From: RPQJ01 sp963696545
GTDB lineage: Bacteria > Pseudomonadota > Gammaproteobacteria > Steroidobacterales > Steroidobacteraceae
Direction of reading: 5' to 3'
Length of the DNA stretch: 64,000 nt
Assembly: GCA_963696545.1 (NCBI GenBank)
Contig: CAVOKQ010000012.1
Coordinates: forward strand, 496,001-560,000
Shown: piece after piece, positions 26,855 through 33,910 of the stretch
How the letters are laid out: every line of letters starts with the position of its first letter
How positions within the stretch are numbered: position 1 is the stretch's first letter
Translations under genes and position numbers: made by a program
Notes under the pieces: model-generated
The model's database searches: none
The model's input: the letters and a program-made list of their open reading frames with translations, nothing else
Told to the model about the DNA's origin: nothing

Positions 26855-26878
26855 AAAAAGGCCGGCATGAAGCCGGCC
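26855..26878 (-). terminator. Rho-independent terminator of the second PEP-CTERM gene
   Basis: Minus-strand hairpin GGCCGGC-TTCAT-GCCGGCC (26860-26878), followed directly by TTTTT (26855-26859). It lies about 30 bases after the stop of the gene at 26911-27627. The rest of 26548-26910 is the riboswitch leader and presumed promoter of the neighbouring lipoprotein gene; I see no other gene in it. Confidence 0.85.
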
Positions 26879-26910
26879 GATTCGTTGCCTCAGCCGACGG
26901 TTGCTGCGGG

Positions 26911-27627
26911 TCAGCTGGTCCGGCGGCGCCGTGTCATCCCGAGTCCTGCAATCGCCAACCCGAGCAGCGCGAGCGTTCCCGGCTCGGGCGTCGGCACGGC
27001 CCGGTTGAATGCGAGGTTGTCGAACTCGAACGCGTACTGGCTCGAGGTCGCCACGATCCGGTTGAAGGGTAGCGAGGAAGTGACGTTGACGTACAGCGTG
27101 CCGTTCACGCCCTGGTCGCCGCTCGGGCTGGCGACAATGTTGCTGCCCGTGAGCGAGCCGACGGGTGTCAGGCCGTTGAAGAACGACAGCGTGTTGTAAT
27201 TATCGACGGAACCCCACAGCAGTCCGAAGTACTGGTATCCCGCGCCCGGCAGCAGGATCTCCACCGCTGCATTCGAGAAGGCGCCGGTTGAGCCGGTCGT
27301 CGCGTAGGTCGAGGTGTCGACGCCGTTGGGCTGGTTCGGGCTTCCGAAACCCGCGCCGTTGCCGCCCGATAGCCACGGGGCCGCATACTGGCCACCGGCA
27401 GCGCCCTGCACGGCCTGCGCATTGGGGCTGAAGGTAACCTGTATGCCGCTCTGTGGCGAAAGGCCGCCAGCCGACCCGAGCGACAGCCAGTCGAGGTTGT
27501 CACGGATTACGCCGGAGGGTGCACCACCGACCGATCCGCTGGCCAACAGTGCCGCATTCGCCGTGCCGGTGGCTGCAAGCGCCGCAATCGCCGTGGCGGC
27601 TAGTACCGATCGAAACTGCATAGTCAT
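26911..27627 (-). CDS. PEP-CTERM sorting-domain exported protein
   Basis: About 238 residues. Signal peptide SVLAATAIAALAATGTANA, then a Gly/Asn/Ser-rich beta-type body (GAGYQYFGLLWGSVDNYNTL, FEFDNLAFN) of the kind seen in PEP-CTERM proteins with FxxDNI/L motifs. C-terminal TPEPGTLALLGLAIAGLGMT then RRRRT is a classic PEP-CTERM signal. Start ATG 27627 or 27621. A sigma-54 site (27679-27697) lies about 50 bases upstream and a terminator directly downstream, so it is a monocistronic unit. Role unknown; probably exosortase-processed and surface-associated. Confidence 0.88.
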   Translation of the reverse strand: MTMQFRSVLAATAIAALAATGTANAALLASGSVGGAPSGVIRDNLDWLSLGSAGGLSPQSGIQVTFSPNAQAVQGAAGGQYAAPWLSGGNGAGFGSPNQPNGVDTSTYATTGSTGAFSNAAVEILLPGAGYQYFGLLWGSVDNYNTLSFFNGLTPVGSLTGSNIVASPSGDQGVNGTLYVNVTSSLPFNRIVATSSQYAFEFDNLAFNRAVPTPEPGTLALLGLAIAGLGMTRRRRTS

Positions 27628-27678
27628 GACTTACCTTAATCTTCTCTATTCATTGCGCCATGTTGCGCAAGATACTAA

Positions 27679-27697
27679 ATGCAGTTTCTATGCCAAG
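27679..27697 (-). promoter_or_regulatory. Sigma-54 (-24/-12) promoter upstream of the second PEP-CTERM gene
   Basis: The minus strand reads CTTGGCATAGAAACTGCAT, with GG and GC separated by exactly ten bases, close to TGGCAC-N5-TTGCA. It lies about 50 bases before the ATG. This is the same promoter class as at 20440-20456, which supports co-regulation of the two PEP-CTERM genes. Confidence 0.65.
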
Positions 27698-27785
27698 CAC
27701 GTAAGCATATGAGCTTCGACAAGATGTGCCGAAACCGCGCCGTGCGACGGGCGCGGTCTGTTCAATAGCCCGACAGTCGATTGCG

Positions 27786-29048
27786 TCACATTTTGAATTC
27801 TTCCGGCTCGATCCCGTGCCGGGACAGCAGCTTGTAGAAATCCGTCCGGTTCCTCTTCGCCAGCCGCGCGGCCTGGCTGACATTTCCCTGAGTAATTTGA
27901 AGCAGTTGCACGAGATAGTTCCGCGTGAACTCATCGCGCGCCTCGTCAAAACTCGGAAGCTGCGTGGTTTGCCCCTGGGCCTCCTGGATCTGCTCGGCCG
28001 TGATCACCGGCCCGGCGCCGGTCGCCGCCGCCTGCCGGATCACCATCCGCAGCTGCCGCACGTTGCCGGGCCACTTGGCGGTTGCGAGCAGTTCGATCGC
28101 GTCGGGCGAACACGACCGCTTGGGCTGCGATGTTTCCGCTGCAACGTCCTCGAGGCATTGCGCCACCAGCAACGGGATGTCCTCCCGGCGCTTGCTGAGC
28201 GGCGGCAGCTCGACCTGAACCGCGCTCAGCCGGTCGAGCAGCTCCTCAGAGAACAGATCCTCCGCGGCCAGGTCCTCGAGGCGTCGGTCGCTGGTCGCCA
28301 CGATCCGGACGTCCGCGCCCTCGAGTTGACGCGCCAGGCGCACCTGCAGCGGCTGGGGCAGGTCGTCCACGTTGCGCAGGAACAGGGTGCCGCCCTTGGC
28401 CTCGGCAACGACGGCCGCGAGCTCAGCCTCGCCCGAGGCGCCTTCGAGGCCGCCGCAGTCCACCGCGACGAACGTGGTCTCGCGCCGCGTGCTCGCGTGG
28501 TGAATCGCCTTGGCCAGCAGTTCCTTGCCCGTGCCCGTTTCGCCGGTGATCAGCACGGCCGCATCGGTGCCAGCCACCACGTGCGCCTTGGCGAGGCGGT
28601 CCTCGAGCAGCGGGCTGCGGGTCGCGAACTCGGCGCGCCAGTCGTCCGCGGTCGAATCGACGAACCCCGAGGTCTTCAGCGCGCGACGCACTTCGGCGAG
28701 CAGCTGCTCCTTCTCGACGGGCTTGGTCAGGAACGCGAACGCGCCGGACTGCGTGGCCCGGACCGCGTCCGGGATCGTGCCGTGCGCCGTGAGCATGATG
28801 ACGTTCAGGCTCGGCCAGCGGCGCTGCAGCTCGCGGAGCAGCGCGATGCCGTCCATCTGCGCCATCCGGAGGTCCGTGACGACGAGGTCCGGACGGAAGC
28901 GCGCGACGGCGGCGAGGGCCTTCGCGGCACTGTCGACGGGCTCGACCTCGTAGTGCTGCGAGCGGAGGCGGATCGTCAGCAGGCGCAGCAGGCCCGGGTC
29001 GTCGTCGACCACGAGAATGCGCGGGGTGCGGCGGGCGGGGCGGGACAT
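27786..29048 (-). CDS. glrR: GlrR/QseF-like NtrC-family response regulator with degenerate AAA+ domain
   Basis: A 420-residue protein. The receiver domain (residues ~10-125) has ILVVDDDPGLLRLL, phospho-acceptor VVTDLRMAQMDG, and conserved LTAHGTIPDAV and FLTKPV. The AAA+ domain has Walker A GETGTGKELLAKAIHH. Between VDCGGLEG and AKGGTLFL, about 20 residues are missing, including the ELFG and GAFTGA loop. Walker B reads LFLRNVDD instead of LFLDEIGD. The C-terminus TQGNVSQAARLAKRNRTDFYKLLSRHGIE (split: TQGNVSQAARLAK / RNRTDFYKLLSRHG) is a Fis-type HTH nearly identical in style to E. coli GlrR. Family knowledge: GAFTGA contacts sigma-54, so this protein is unlikely to be a normal sigma-54 activator. 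Partner kinase at 32008-33534. Confidence 0.85.
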   Translation of the reverse strand: MSRPARRTPRILVVDDDPGLLRLLTIRLRSQHYEVEPVDSAAKALAAVARFRPDLVVTDLRMAQMDGIALLRELQRRWPSLNVIMLTAHGTIPDAVRATQSGAFAFLTKPVEKEQLLAEVRRALKTSGFVDSTADDWRAEFATRSPLLEDRLAKAHVVAGTDAAVLITGETGTGKELLAKAIHHASTRRETTFVAVDCGGLEGASGEAELAAVVAEAKGGTLFLRNVDDLPQPLQVRLARQLEGADVRIVATSDRRLEDLAAEDLFSEELLDRLSAVQVELPPLSKRREDIPLLVAQCLEDVAAETSQPKRSCSPDAIELLATAKWPGNVRQLRMVIRQAAATGAGPVITAEQIQEAQGQTTQLPSFDEARDEFTRNYLVQLLQITQGNVSQAARLAKRNRTDFYKLLSRHGIEPEEFKM

Positions 29049-29111
29049 GGCGCGATTATGTGCGTTTCGGGCGGTTTTCTGGGTTGCTGGTGTTGTTTGG
29101 GCGGGGGATAA

Positions 29112-29129
29112 TTAGCTAGGTTAGCTAAC
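29112..29129. promoter_or_regulatory. Palindromic operator of the Phd/PIN toxin-antitoxin operon
   Basis: TTAGCTA occurs twice, 9 bases apart (29112-29118 and 29121-29127). The second lies in the perfect palindrome GTTAGCTAAC (29120-29129). It sits 22 bases before the antitoxin ATG, the usual place for autoregulation by Phd/YefM proteins. The AT-rich GGATAATTAG just before it may include the -10. Confidence 0.5.
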
Positions 29130-29150
29130 TTCAGGCGGGATGGCGTCACC

Positions 29151-29405
29151 ATGCGGCAGGTCAACATCCACGAGGCGAAAACGACGCTGTCCCAGCTGGT
29201 CGAGGCGGCCGAGGCGGGCGAGCAGGTCATCCTCGCGCGGGCGGGCAAGCCAGTCGTCCAGCTCGTGCGCCTGCGCCCCCAGAAGCGTGGGATCCAGCTG
29301 GGCCTGCTGAAGGGCAAGCTGCCCGAGGCGCTGATCGAGGCAATCGACCAGCCACTCTCGCAGCCGGAGCTCGATGAGCTGTTCGGCGGCGAGGTCGAGC
29401 CGTGA
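29151..29405 (+). CDS. Phd/YefM-family antitoxin
   Basis: An 84-residue protein. The N-terminus RQVNIHEAKTTLSQLVEAAE and EQVILARAGKPVVQLVRL are typical of the Phd/YefM DNA-binding fold. The C-terminal part (EALIEAIDQPLSQPELDELF) would wrap the toxin. The stop overlaps the PIN toxin start (GTGA). It neutralises the toxin and should repress its own promoter through the palindrome at 29112-29129. Confidence 0.88.
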   Translation: MRQVNIHEAKTTLSQLVEAAEAGEQVILARAGKPVVQLVRLRPQKRGIQLGLLKGKLPEALIEAIDQPLSQPELDELFGGEVEP

Positions 29406-29785
29406 GGTTCATGGTCGACACCGACGTCCTGGTCTGGTCGCTCGCGGACAGCCCGCGTCTGTCTGCGCGCGCGCGTGAGTTGCTCGCCGATCCGGAAAAC
29501 GAATTCTGGGTCAGCAGCGCAAGCGTGTGGGAGATCGCGATCAAGGTGCTGCGGGGCAAGCTCGCGCTGCATGAGCCCCTTCCCGGGATCGAGCGCGCAA
29601 TCCTCGACGCGGGCTTTCGCGCGCTGCCCGTGACGCTGCGACACGCCGCCGCCATTGCGTCGGTTGCGACGTCGCATGGCGATCCGTTCGATCGACTGCT
29701 GCTGGCTCAGTGCGAGGTCGAGACGTTGCGGCTGCTCACTTCGGATGTTGAACTGAAGCAGTTGCCGGTGGCTGTGGGGTGTTGA
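29402..29785 (+). CDS. PIN-domain toxin (VapC-like)
   Basis: A 127-residue PIN nuclease. Acidic residues sit at the family positions: FMVDTDVLVWSL (first Asp), SSASVWEIAIKVLRGKL (Glu), GDPFDRLLLAQ (Asp) and LLTSDVELKQ (Asp). The W-x-L-A-D-S-P-R-L-S form is common in the subgroup paired with Phd-type antitoxins. Start GTG 29402, coupled to the antitoxin by a 4-base overlap. Presumed RNA cleavage that arrests translation when the antitoxin is degraded. It sits between glrR and the HicBA module. Confidence 0.9.
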   Translation: MRFMVDTDVLVWSLADSPRLSARARELLADPENEFWVSSASVWEIAIKVLRGKLALHEPLPGIERAILDAGFRALPVTLRHAAAIASVATSHGDPFDRLLLAQCEVETLRLLTSDVELKQLPVAVGC

Positions 29786-29796
29786 GCGGGGGGGAG

Positions 29797-30135
29797 CTAA
29801 CGACGCCGGCTCGCTGCGTCACTAATCACTTTCGTCGCCCACTGGTTCAGGCTCTTGCCGGCTAGCTCGGCCGCGCGCAGCGCGCTTGCGTGCACGCTCG
29901 GCGGCACCCGCAACATCAGCTTGCCGCTCGCCGGCCGTTCGGGCTGTTGACCCAGCTTCTCGCAGGCGCGCAGATAGTCATCGACTGATTCGCGAAATGC
30001 CTGCTCGAGTTCGTCGACTGTCGAGCCATGGAAGCCGACCGTGTCTCGAATGCCGGCCACGTGGCCGACGAAGATCCTGTCGTCGGGGTCGAATTCGACG
30101 CGTGCCGAGTAGCCCTTGTAGTTCATTACGCTCAT
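29797..30135 (-). CDS. hicB: HicB-type antitoxin with C-terminal RHH
   Basis: 112 residues from ATG 30135, which overlaps the toxin stop as ATGA; longer upstream in-frame sequence lies inside the toxin gene and is discarded. The N-terminal partial RNase-H-like HicB domain reads YKGYSARVEFDPDDRIFVGH and GFHGSTVDELEQAFRESVDD. SGKLMLRVPPSVHASALRAA and GKSLNQWATKVI make the ribbon-helix-helix DNA-binding tail. It binds HicA and represses the operon. Confidence 0.88.
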   Translation of the reverse strand: MSVMNYKGYSARVEFDPDDRIFVGHVAGIRDTVGFHGSTVDELEQAFRESVDDYLRACEKLGQQPERPASGKLMLRVPPSVHASALRAAELAGKSLNQWATKVISDAASRRR

Positions 30136-30389
30136 TTCGGTGCCGCTCCGATCCTGGACAGGAAGTTGCGAGCGTCCTTGACTCGATACCGCAAGGCTTC
30201 CTTGCCGGGGTGGGGGCGATGGAAATGAGCCTTCGCTCCCGCCATCTCGTCGGTTACGGACGAGCCTGAGCCCTCGATCACGTTGCATCCCAGTGCTCTG
30301 AACAAGGCTTCGATTCGGGACCACTCGATGTTGCCGTTGACAGGGTCGGCGAACAGGAGCTCCAGCGTCCTGCGATGCCGACTGTTCAC
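30132..30389 (-). CDS. hicA: HicA-family mRNA-interferase toxin
   Basis: About 85 residues from GTG 30389 (a TTG start 12 codons upstream is possible). NSRHRRTLELLFADPVNGNI, EWSRIEALFRALGCNVIEGS and KAHFHRPHPGKEAL match the HicA double-stranded-RNA-binding fold of the subgroup with ADPV-NI-W-IE. The catalytic-type His is in FHRPHP. The toxin precedes the antitoxin, as is usual for hicAB, with a 4-base overlap. An inverted repeat lies just upstream (30401-30415). Confidence 0.85.
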   Translation of the reverse strand: MNSRHRRTLELLFADPVNGNIEWSRIEALFRALGCNVIEGSGSSVTDEMAGAKAHFHRPHPGKEALRYRVKDARNFLSRIGAAPK

Positions 30390-30400
30390 GGCATGAACGC

Positions 30401-30415
30401 TATCAAAATATGATA
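30401..30415. promoter_or_regulatory. Inverted repeat / promoter region of the minus-strand hicAB
   Basis: TATCA-AAATA-TGATA is a perfect 5-5-5 inverted repeat, in an AT-rich island 12 bases before the GTG start. It overlaps a -10-like TATCAT on the minus strand and is a plausible HicB operator. The rest of the gap to 30559 shows no gene. It holds ACAAAT...ATTTGT short inverted arms near 30525-30550, of uncertain meaning. Confidence 0.4.
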
Positions 30416-30559
30416 TCGTCTGCAATCACAAGTTGCAGTCACTTGAGCGGTCACGGCTTGTTTCCACACGGGTAGCGGCGAAGTCGCCAGTACGCTCCCG
30501 CGGGTGCCCGCCCTCAACTCACAAATCGCGCGCAATCACGCAAATTTGTAGAGAGCCCT

Positions 30560-31231
30560 TCAGGGCCGCGGCGGTGTCTCCGCCGGCGCCTGCTGCGCCT
30601 GCTCCAGAAGCGAGCGCTCCATCTCGGCGACGGCTTCGAGCTTGCGCTCCGCGTCGGTCAGTTGCTTCTTAAGTCGCGCGTTCTCGGCGGCCAACGCTTC
30701 GGCCTTGCGTGCGGCGCTCGAGTCGCTCGACTTCAGTTTCTGTTCGGACTCTTCACGCTGCCGCGCAAGCTCCGCGTAGAGCGCGACGCGCGCATCGAAC
30801 TCGCGCAGGTAAGCATTCGCCAGCTCGCGCTCCTCGGGCTTGAGGTCATTCGGACCCGCGAGCAGATCGGCAATCAGTCGCTTGGCCTCGACAGGGTTGC
30901 TGTCCGGGCGTCCCGCGCAACCGAGGGCCAGCGCATATCGCAATGTGTTCGACGCGGTCGGCGAGCGCTGAGCGGCGGTGAGGGTTGCATCAAGTTCGGC
31001 CGTCTGCCGGGCCGCGTCGCCGGGCGCCATCTTCGCGAGCGTGTCGAAGTACGGCGCCAGGTTCGCCGGAGCTGGGGCAGGGGCGGGCGCCGGTTGAGTC
31101 GGGGGCGTGTGCGCGGGTTGGAGGGAGCCGCATGCGGTGAGGGCTGCGAGGGTCAGGAGCGGCACGCACAGCCGGGTCGCCCTCGCCGTCGTCACGTTTC
31201 GAGCGGCCGAAAATCGAGACTTGTGGGTCAT
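30560..31231 (-). CDS. qseG: QseG (YfhG)-like outer-membrane lipoprotein
   Basis: About 223 residues. LCVPLLTLAALTACGS is a lipoprotein signal (lipobox LTAC), then a Pro/Ala linker, a helical region (LRYALALGCAGRP, LKPEERELANAYLREFDARV), and a long coiled coil (QREESEQKLKSSD, AENARLKKQLTDAERKLEAV) ending MERSLLEQ. Layout and the RKLE-x-IE-x-L-like end match E. coli QseG/YfhG, encoded between glrK and glrR. The start is uncertain: ATG 31237/31231, or GTG 31195, which would give a more standard signal peptide. Family role: outer-membrane partner that supports GlrK signalling. Here toxin-antitoxin modules separate it from both partners. Confidence 0.75.
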   Translation of the reverse strand: MTHKSRFSAARNVTTARATRLCVPLLTLAALTACGSLQPAHTPPTQPAPAPAPAPANLAPYFDTLAKMAPGDAARQTAELDATLTAAQRSPTASNTLRYALALGCAGRPDSNPVEAKRLIADLLAGPNDLKPEERELANAYLREFDARVALYAELARQREESEQKLKSSDSSAARKAEALAAENARLKKQLTDAERKLEAVAEMERSLLEQAQQAPAETPPRP

Positions 31232-31301
31232 CTGCATTTGTCTACGTACGCGGTCGATTTGCAGGTCGCCAGTCTTGGCCAGCTGCAACACCCTTTGTCG
31301 C

Positions 31302-31493
31302 GTGAAATTCAGGGAGCTCATGCGGATCATTGAGCGCGATGGCTGGGTACTGGATCGAACCCGTGGCAGCCATCGGCAGTACAAACATGCATGGAAGCCT
31401 GGTGTTGTGACCGTCGCCGGCAAGCCAAGTCTGGACGTGCCGCCGAGTATCCGAAATAGTATCCTGAAACAGGCAGGTCTGAGGCGTCGTTGA
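31302..31493 (+). CDS. hicA: HicA-type mRNA-interferase toxin (short form)
   Basis: 63 residues from GTG 31302 (ATG 31320 is an alternative). KFRELMRIIERDGWVLDRTR, GSHRQYKHAWKPGVVTVAGK and SIRNSILKQAGL are near-canonical HicA, including the catalytic His of GSHRQYKH. The antitoxin follows 9 bases later. It is divergent from the qseG-like gene. This module is unrelated in sequence to the longer minus-strand HicA at 30132-30389. Confidence 0.92.
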   Translation: MKFRELMRIIERDGWVLDRTRGSHRQYKHAWKPGVVTVAGKPSLDVPPSIRNSILKQAGLRRR

Positions 31494-31502
31494 GGAACTC
31501 CG

Positions 31503-31718
31503 ATGCGGTACCAGGTCATTCTTGAAACGGGTCCGACGAGCGTCGGCGCCTATGTGCCCGATCTGCCGGGTTGCATTGCGGTCGGTACGACTCGCGATGA
31601 AGTTCTGAAGCTGATACGCGAGGGTATCGAGTTTCACATTGAGGGCCTTCGGGAGTCGGGCGAGCCCGTACCGGCGCCCGCGGCTCGGCTGGAACTTGTG
31701 GAAGTGGACGCAGCGTAA
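31503..31718 (+). CDS. hicB: HicB-type antitoxin
   Basis: 71 residues. RYQVILETGPTSVGAYVPDL, PGCIAVGTTRDEVLKLIREG and IEFHIEGLRESGEPVP are the standard HicB fold. It has no C-terminal DNA-binding domain, so autoregulation would need a partner or another mechanism. Directly downstream of hicA, same strand. Confidence 0.92.
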   Translation: MRYQVILETGPTSVGAYVPDLPGCIAVGTTRDEVLKLIREGIEFHIEGLRESGEPVPAPAARLELVEVDAA

Positions 31719-31819
31719 GGGGACGACCACGATGAATATCGAAAGACACAGCCCGACACCGGATGGAGTCGAGACTGCCGCAACGGATCGCGGACGGCTT
31801 GTCGACGAGATCGGCCTGC

Positions 31820-32011
31820 CTACTTGACCGGCTTGCAGAGGTGACGGACGGCACCTCGCTCGCCGGCTCTCGCACCTTCGGCACGTCGGTCGGCGATCAG
31901 CTCTTCCACCAGGCTTGCTCGCTGCGGATTCCGTTGACGCATGAGTTCTTGCGCTCTCGCGAGAGCAGCGTGCGCGTCACGATTCCTGGATGTGTTCTTG
32001 TCGAGCGTCAT
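31820..32011 (-). CDS. Small protein coupled to glrK; possible antitoxin remnant
   Basis: 63 residues starting at ATG 32011, which overlaps the glrK stop codon as ATGA, arguing for real translation. The sequence is helical and charged: AHAALARAQELMRQRNPQRA, SLVEELIADRRAEGARAG. The SLVEELIADRRAE segment is reminiscent of C-terminal tails of some VapB-like antitoxins, but no toxin gene follows and I cannot assign a family. It may be a remnant of another toxin-antitoxin module. The short plus-strand stretch 31719-31819 holds no convincing gene. Confidence 0.4.
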   Translation of the reverse strand: MTLDKNTSRNRDAHAALARAQELMRQRNPQRASLVEELIADRRAEGARAGERGAVRHLCKPVK

Positions 32012-33534
32012 GTCGAATGAGCTTGCGCCCCCTCGATCTTGCGCGCGGGGCCTCCAGTGTTCGTGTCGGTAGCCTTGTCATTCGGCTGATCCCCCAGCGG
32101 CAGCCGCACCCTGAAATGCGCCCCCGGAAACTCCCCATCCACGAGCTCGATCGTGCCGCCGTGGGCCTGCACGAACTCCTGCACCACCGATAGCCCGATC
32201 CCCGTGCCGCGCACCAGCCCGCCGTGCGGCGTGGCGCCCTGGTAGAACGCTTCGAAGATTCGCGCACGCTCCTCGAGCGGGATGCCGGGGCCGCTGTCGG
32301 CCACCTCGATCACGACCTCGCTGTCATCCAGCCGCCCGCGCACGGTGATCGTGCCGCCATCGGGCGTGAACTTGACCGCGTTCGAAACCAGGTTGTCGAG
32401 GATCAGCTTCAGCTTCGCGCGATCCGCGTTGAGCGTGATTTCGTCCACCTGCAGGTCGAGCTGCAGATGGTGGGCGTTGATCGGCAGCTGGTAGGTCTCG
32501 ATCGCCGCGCTCACCAACGGCTGCAGTTGCAGTTCACCGACGTCGAGGCCGCCCCGTCGTGTCTGCCACTCGCTGTAGGAGAGCAGGTTCTCGATCAGTC
32601 GCTGCAGCCGCAGGCTGTTCTCGCGCAGGATGCCGGCGACTTCGCGTTGCTCGTCATTGAGCCCGCCCACGGCACCTTCGAGCATCAGCTCCGTGCCTTC
32701 GCGGATGTTCGCGAGCGGCGTCTTGAGCTCATGCGACATGTGACGCAGGAATCGATTGCGTTCCTCGGAGATTTCGCCGAGCCGCACGCGCAACCACTCG
32801 AGCTGTCGGCCGAGTGCCTGCAGGTCGGTCGGGCCCTGCACGTCGACGGGTTCGTCGAGGCGTCCGTGGCCGATGTTGCTGATCGCGGCGTCGATCTTGC
32901 GGATCGGCCGGCCGAGGAACACGGTGAACAGCAGCATCAGGCCGATCGTCACGGGCACCAGTGCCGCGGTTTGCCACAGGATGCGTCGACGGGCCTGCTC
33001 GGTTTCGTCGCGCAGCTGGCTCAGTTCGCGGTCGGTCTGGCGGCTCGCCAGCGTCGAGAGCTGGCCCGCGTCTTTCGCTAGCTGCGTGAATTGGCGGAGC
33101 GCTTCGTTGTTGTCGGGCGCGCGCGGCGACGTCATGCCGCGCTCGATCGATGCCGAATTCGTACGCATGCGGTCGATGACTGCGGCGCGATCGGGATCGC
33201 CGGGGAGGTCCTCGAGGCCGTCGAGCGTCGTCCCGAGCACTTTGCGGTTCTGCTTGAAGACCTGCAGCAGGCCCGGCCGGCGCAGGATCTGGTAGAGGCG
33301 GGCGGTGCGCTCGAGCGATGCAACCTGGCGCACGATAGCTTGAGTGTATTGCGTGGCCGCGACGCCGTTCGTCACGAGGCGCTCGCTCGCGGTGGAGAGG
33401 TTGCGCATCTCGACTGCGGCGCTGAACGTGCCGAGCAGCAGCGGGATTGCGACCGCTGCGAAGCCGAGCAGGATCAGCCCGCTCAGCGAGCGCGGGCGGA
33501 AGGAGTCGGGGCGGAGGGCGCGGAGGAGGTTCAT
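32008..33534 (-). CDS. glrK: GlrK/QseE-like sensor histidine kinase
   Basis: 508 residues from ATG 33534; an ATG at 33546 lies within an inverted repeat and is less likely. An N-terminal span (LSGLILLGFAAVAIPLLLG), a helical sensor region, and a second span (TAALVPVTIGLMLLFTVFLG) with HAMP are followed by the kinase core. The H-box is FLRHMSHELKTPLANIREGT, the N-box NLVSNAVKFTPDGG, the G1 box DSGPGIP and the G2 box GTGIGLSVVQ. The H-box and IFEAFYQG region closely follow E. coli GlrK. It should phosphorylate the GlrR homologue at 27786-29048. In enterics this pair controls the small RNA GlmY; no glmY-like gene is seen here. Confidence 0.9.
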   Translation of the reverse strand: MNLLRALRPDSFRPRSLSGLILLGFAAVAIPLLLGTFSAAVEMRNLSTASERLVTNGVAATQYTQAIVRQVASLERTARLYQILRRPGLLQVFKQNRKVLGTTLDGLEDLPGDPDRAAVIDRMRTNSASIERGMTSPRAPDNNEALRQFTQLAKDAGQLSTLASRQTDRELSQLRDETEQARRRILWQTAALVPVTIGLMLLFTVFLGRPIRKIDAAISNIGHGRLDEPVDVQGPTDLQALGRQLEWLRVRLGEISEERNRFLRHMSHELKTPLANIREGTELMLEGAVGGLNDEQREVAGILRENSLRLQRLIENLLSYSEWQTRRGGLDVGELQLQPLVSAAIETYQLPINAHHLQLDLQVDEITLNADRAKLKLILDNLVSNAVKFTPDGGTITVRGRLDDSEVVIEVADSGPGIPLEERARIFEAFYQGATPHGGLVRGTGIGLSVVQEFVQAHGGTIELVDGEFPGAHFRVRLPLGDQPNDKATDTNTGGPARKIEGAQAHST

Positions 33535-33538
33535 GAGT

Positions 33539-33588
33539 GGGGACATTCTCGTCTTTCGGCTCGATCAGCGAAAAATGAGAATGTCCCC
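33539..33588. repeat. Inverted repeat with 12-bp arms (GGGGACATTCTC / GAGAATGTCCCC)
   Basis: Perfect arms at 33539-33550 and 33577-33588, with a 26-base spacer, just upstream of glrK. It looks like a mobile palindromic element of a type different from the GGTGCC family. A related GGGGAATGTCC string occurs in the hairpin at 51162-51190. No transposase of its own is visible. Confidence 0.55.
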
Positions 33589-33637
33589 ATTTTCCTTCAT
33601 GTGACAGGCTGTGGTCATTGCTTTGCTGTCTGTCGGC

Positions 33638-33662
33638 GAGTATATACGGCGAATATATACTC
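33638..33662. promoter_or_regulatory. Palindromic operator of vapBC
   Basis: Perfect 9-bp inverted repeat GAGTATATA / TATATACTC with a 7-base spacer, 14 bases before the vapB ATG. It is an AT-rich island in a GC-rich region and overlaps the probable promoter, as expected for AbrB-type VapB autorepression. Confidence 0.65.
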
Positions 33663-33676
33663 TGACGGTGAGCGGC

Positions 33677-33910
33677 ATGCGTACGGCAAAGCTTTTCAAG
33701 AACGGCGAGAGCCAGGCGGTCCGCTTGCCCAAGGAGTTTCGCTTCGAGGGAACCGAGGTTCTGATCAAGCGGGTCGGCGACGCCGTGATCCTGCTGCCGG
33801 CTGCCAAGTCGTGGGACACGCTCATCGACAGCCTGGCGAAGTTTCCGGCCGACTACCTCGCGTCACGCGAACAACCAGACGAGACGGACTCGCGTGAGGG
33901 TCTTGACTGA
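33677..33910 (+). CDS. vapB: VapB/VagC-type antitoxin (SpoVT-AbrB fold)
   Basis: 77 residues from ATG 33677. RTAKLFKNGESQAVRLPKEF, FEGTEVLIKRVGDAVILLP and SWDTLIDSLAKFPADYL are close to the VagC/VapB family. The N-terminal swapped-hairpin DNA-binding motif is followed by a toxin-binding tail. An in-frame start at 33611 would span the operator and is rejected. The stop codon is directly followed by the vapC ATG. Confidence 0.93.
   Translation: MRTAKLFKNGESQAVRLPKEFRFEGTEVLIKRVGDAVILLPAAKSWDTLIDSLAKFPADYLASREQPDETDSREGLD

Noticed and set aside
30433..30672. Small plus-strand gene between hicA and the qseG-like gene
   Set aside because: Overlaps the end of the lipoprotein gene, Ala/Pro/Arg-rich, and has no homology that I recognise.
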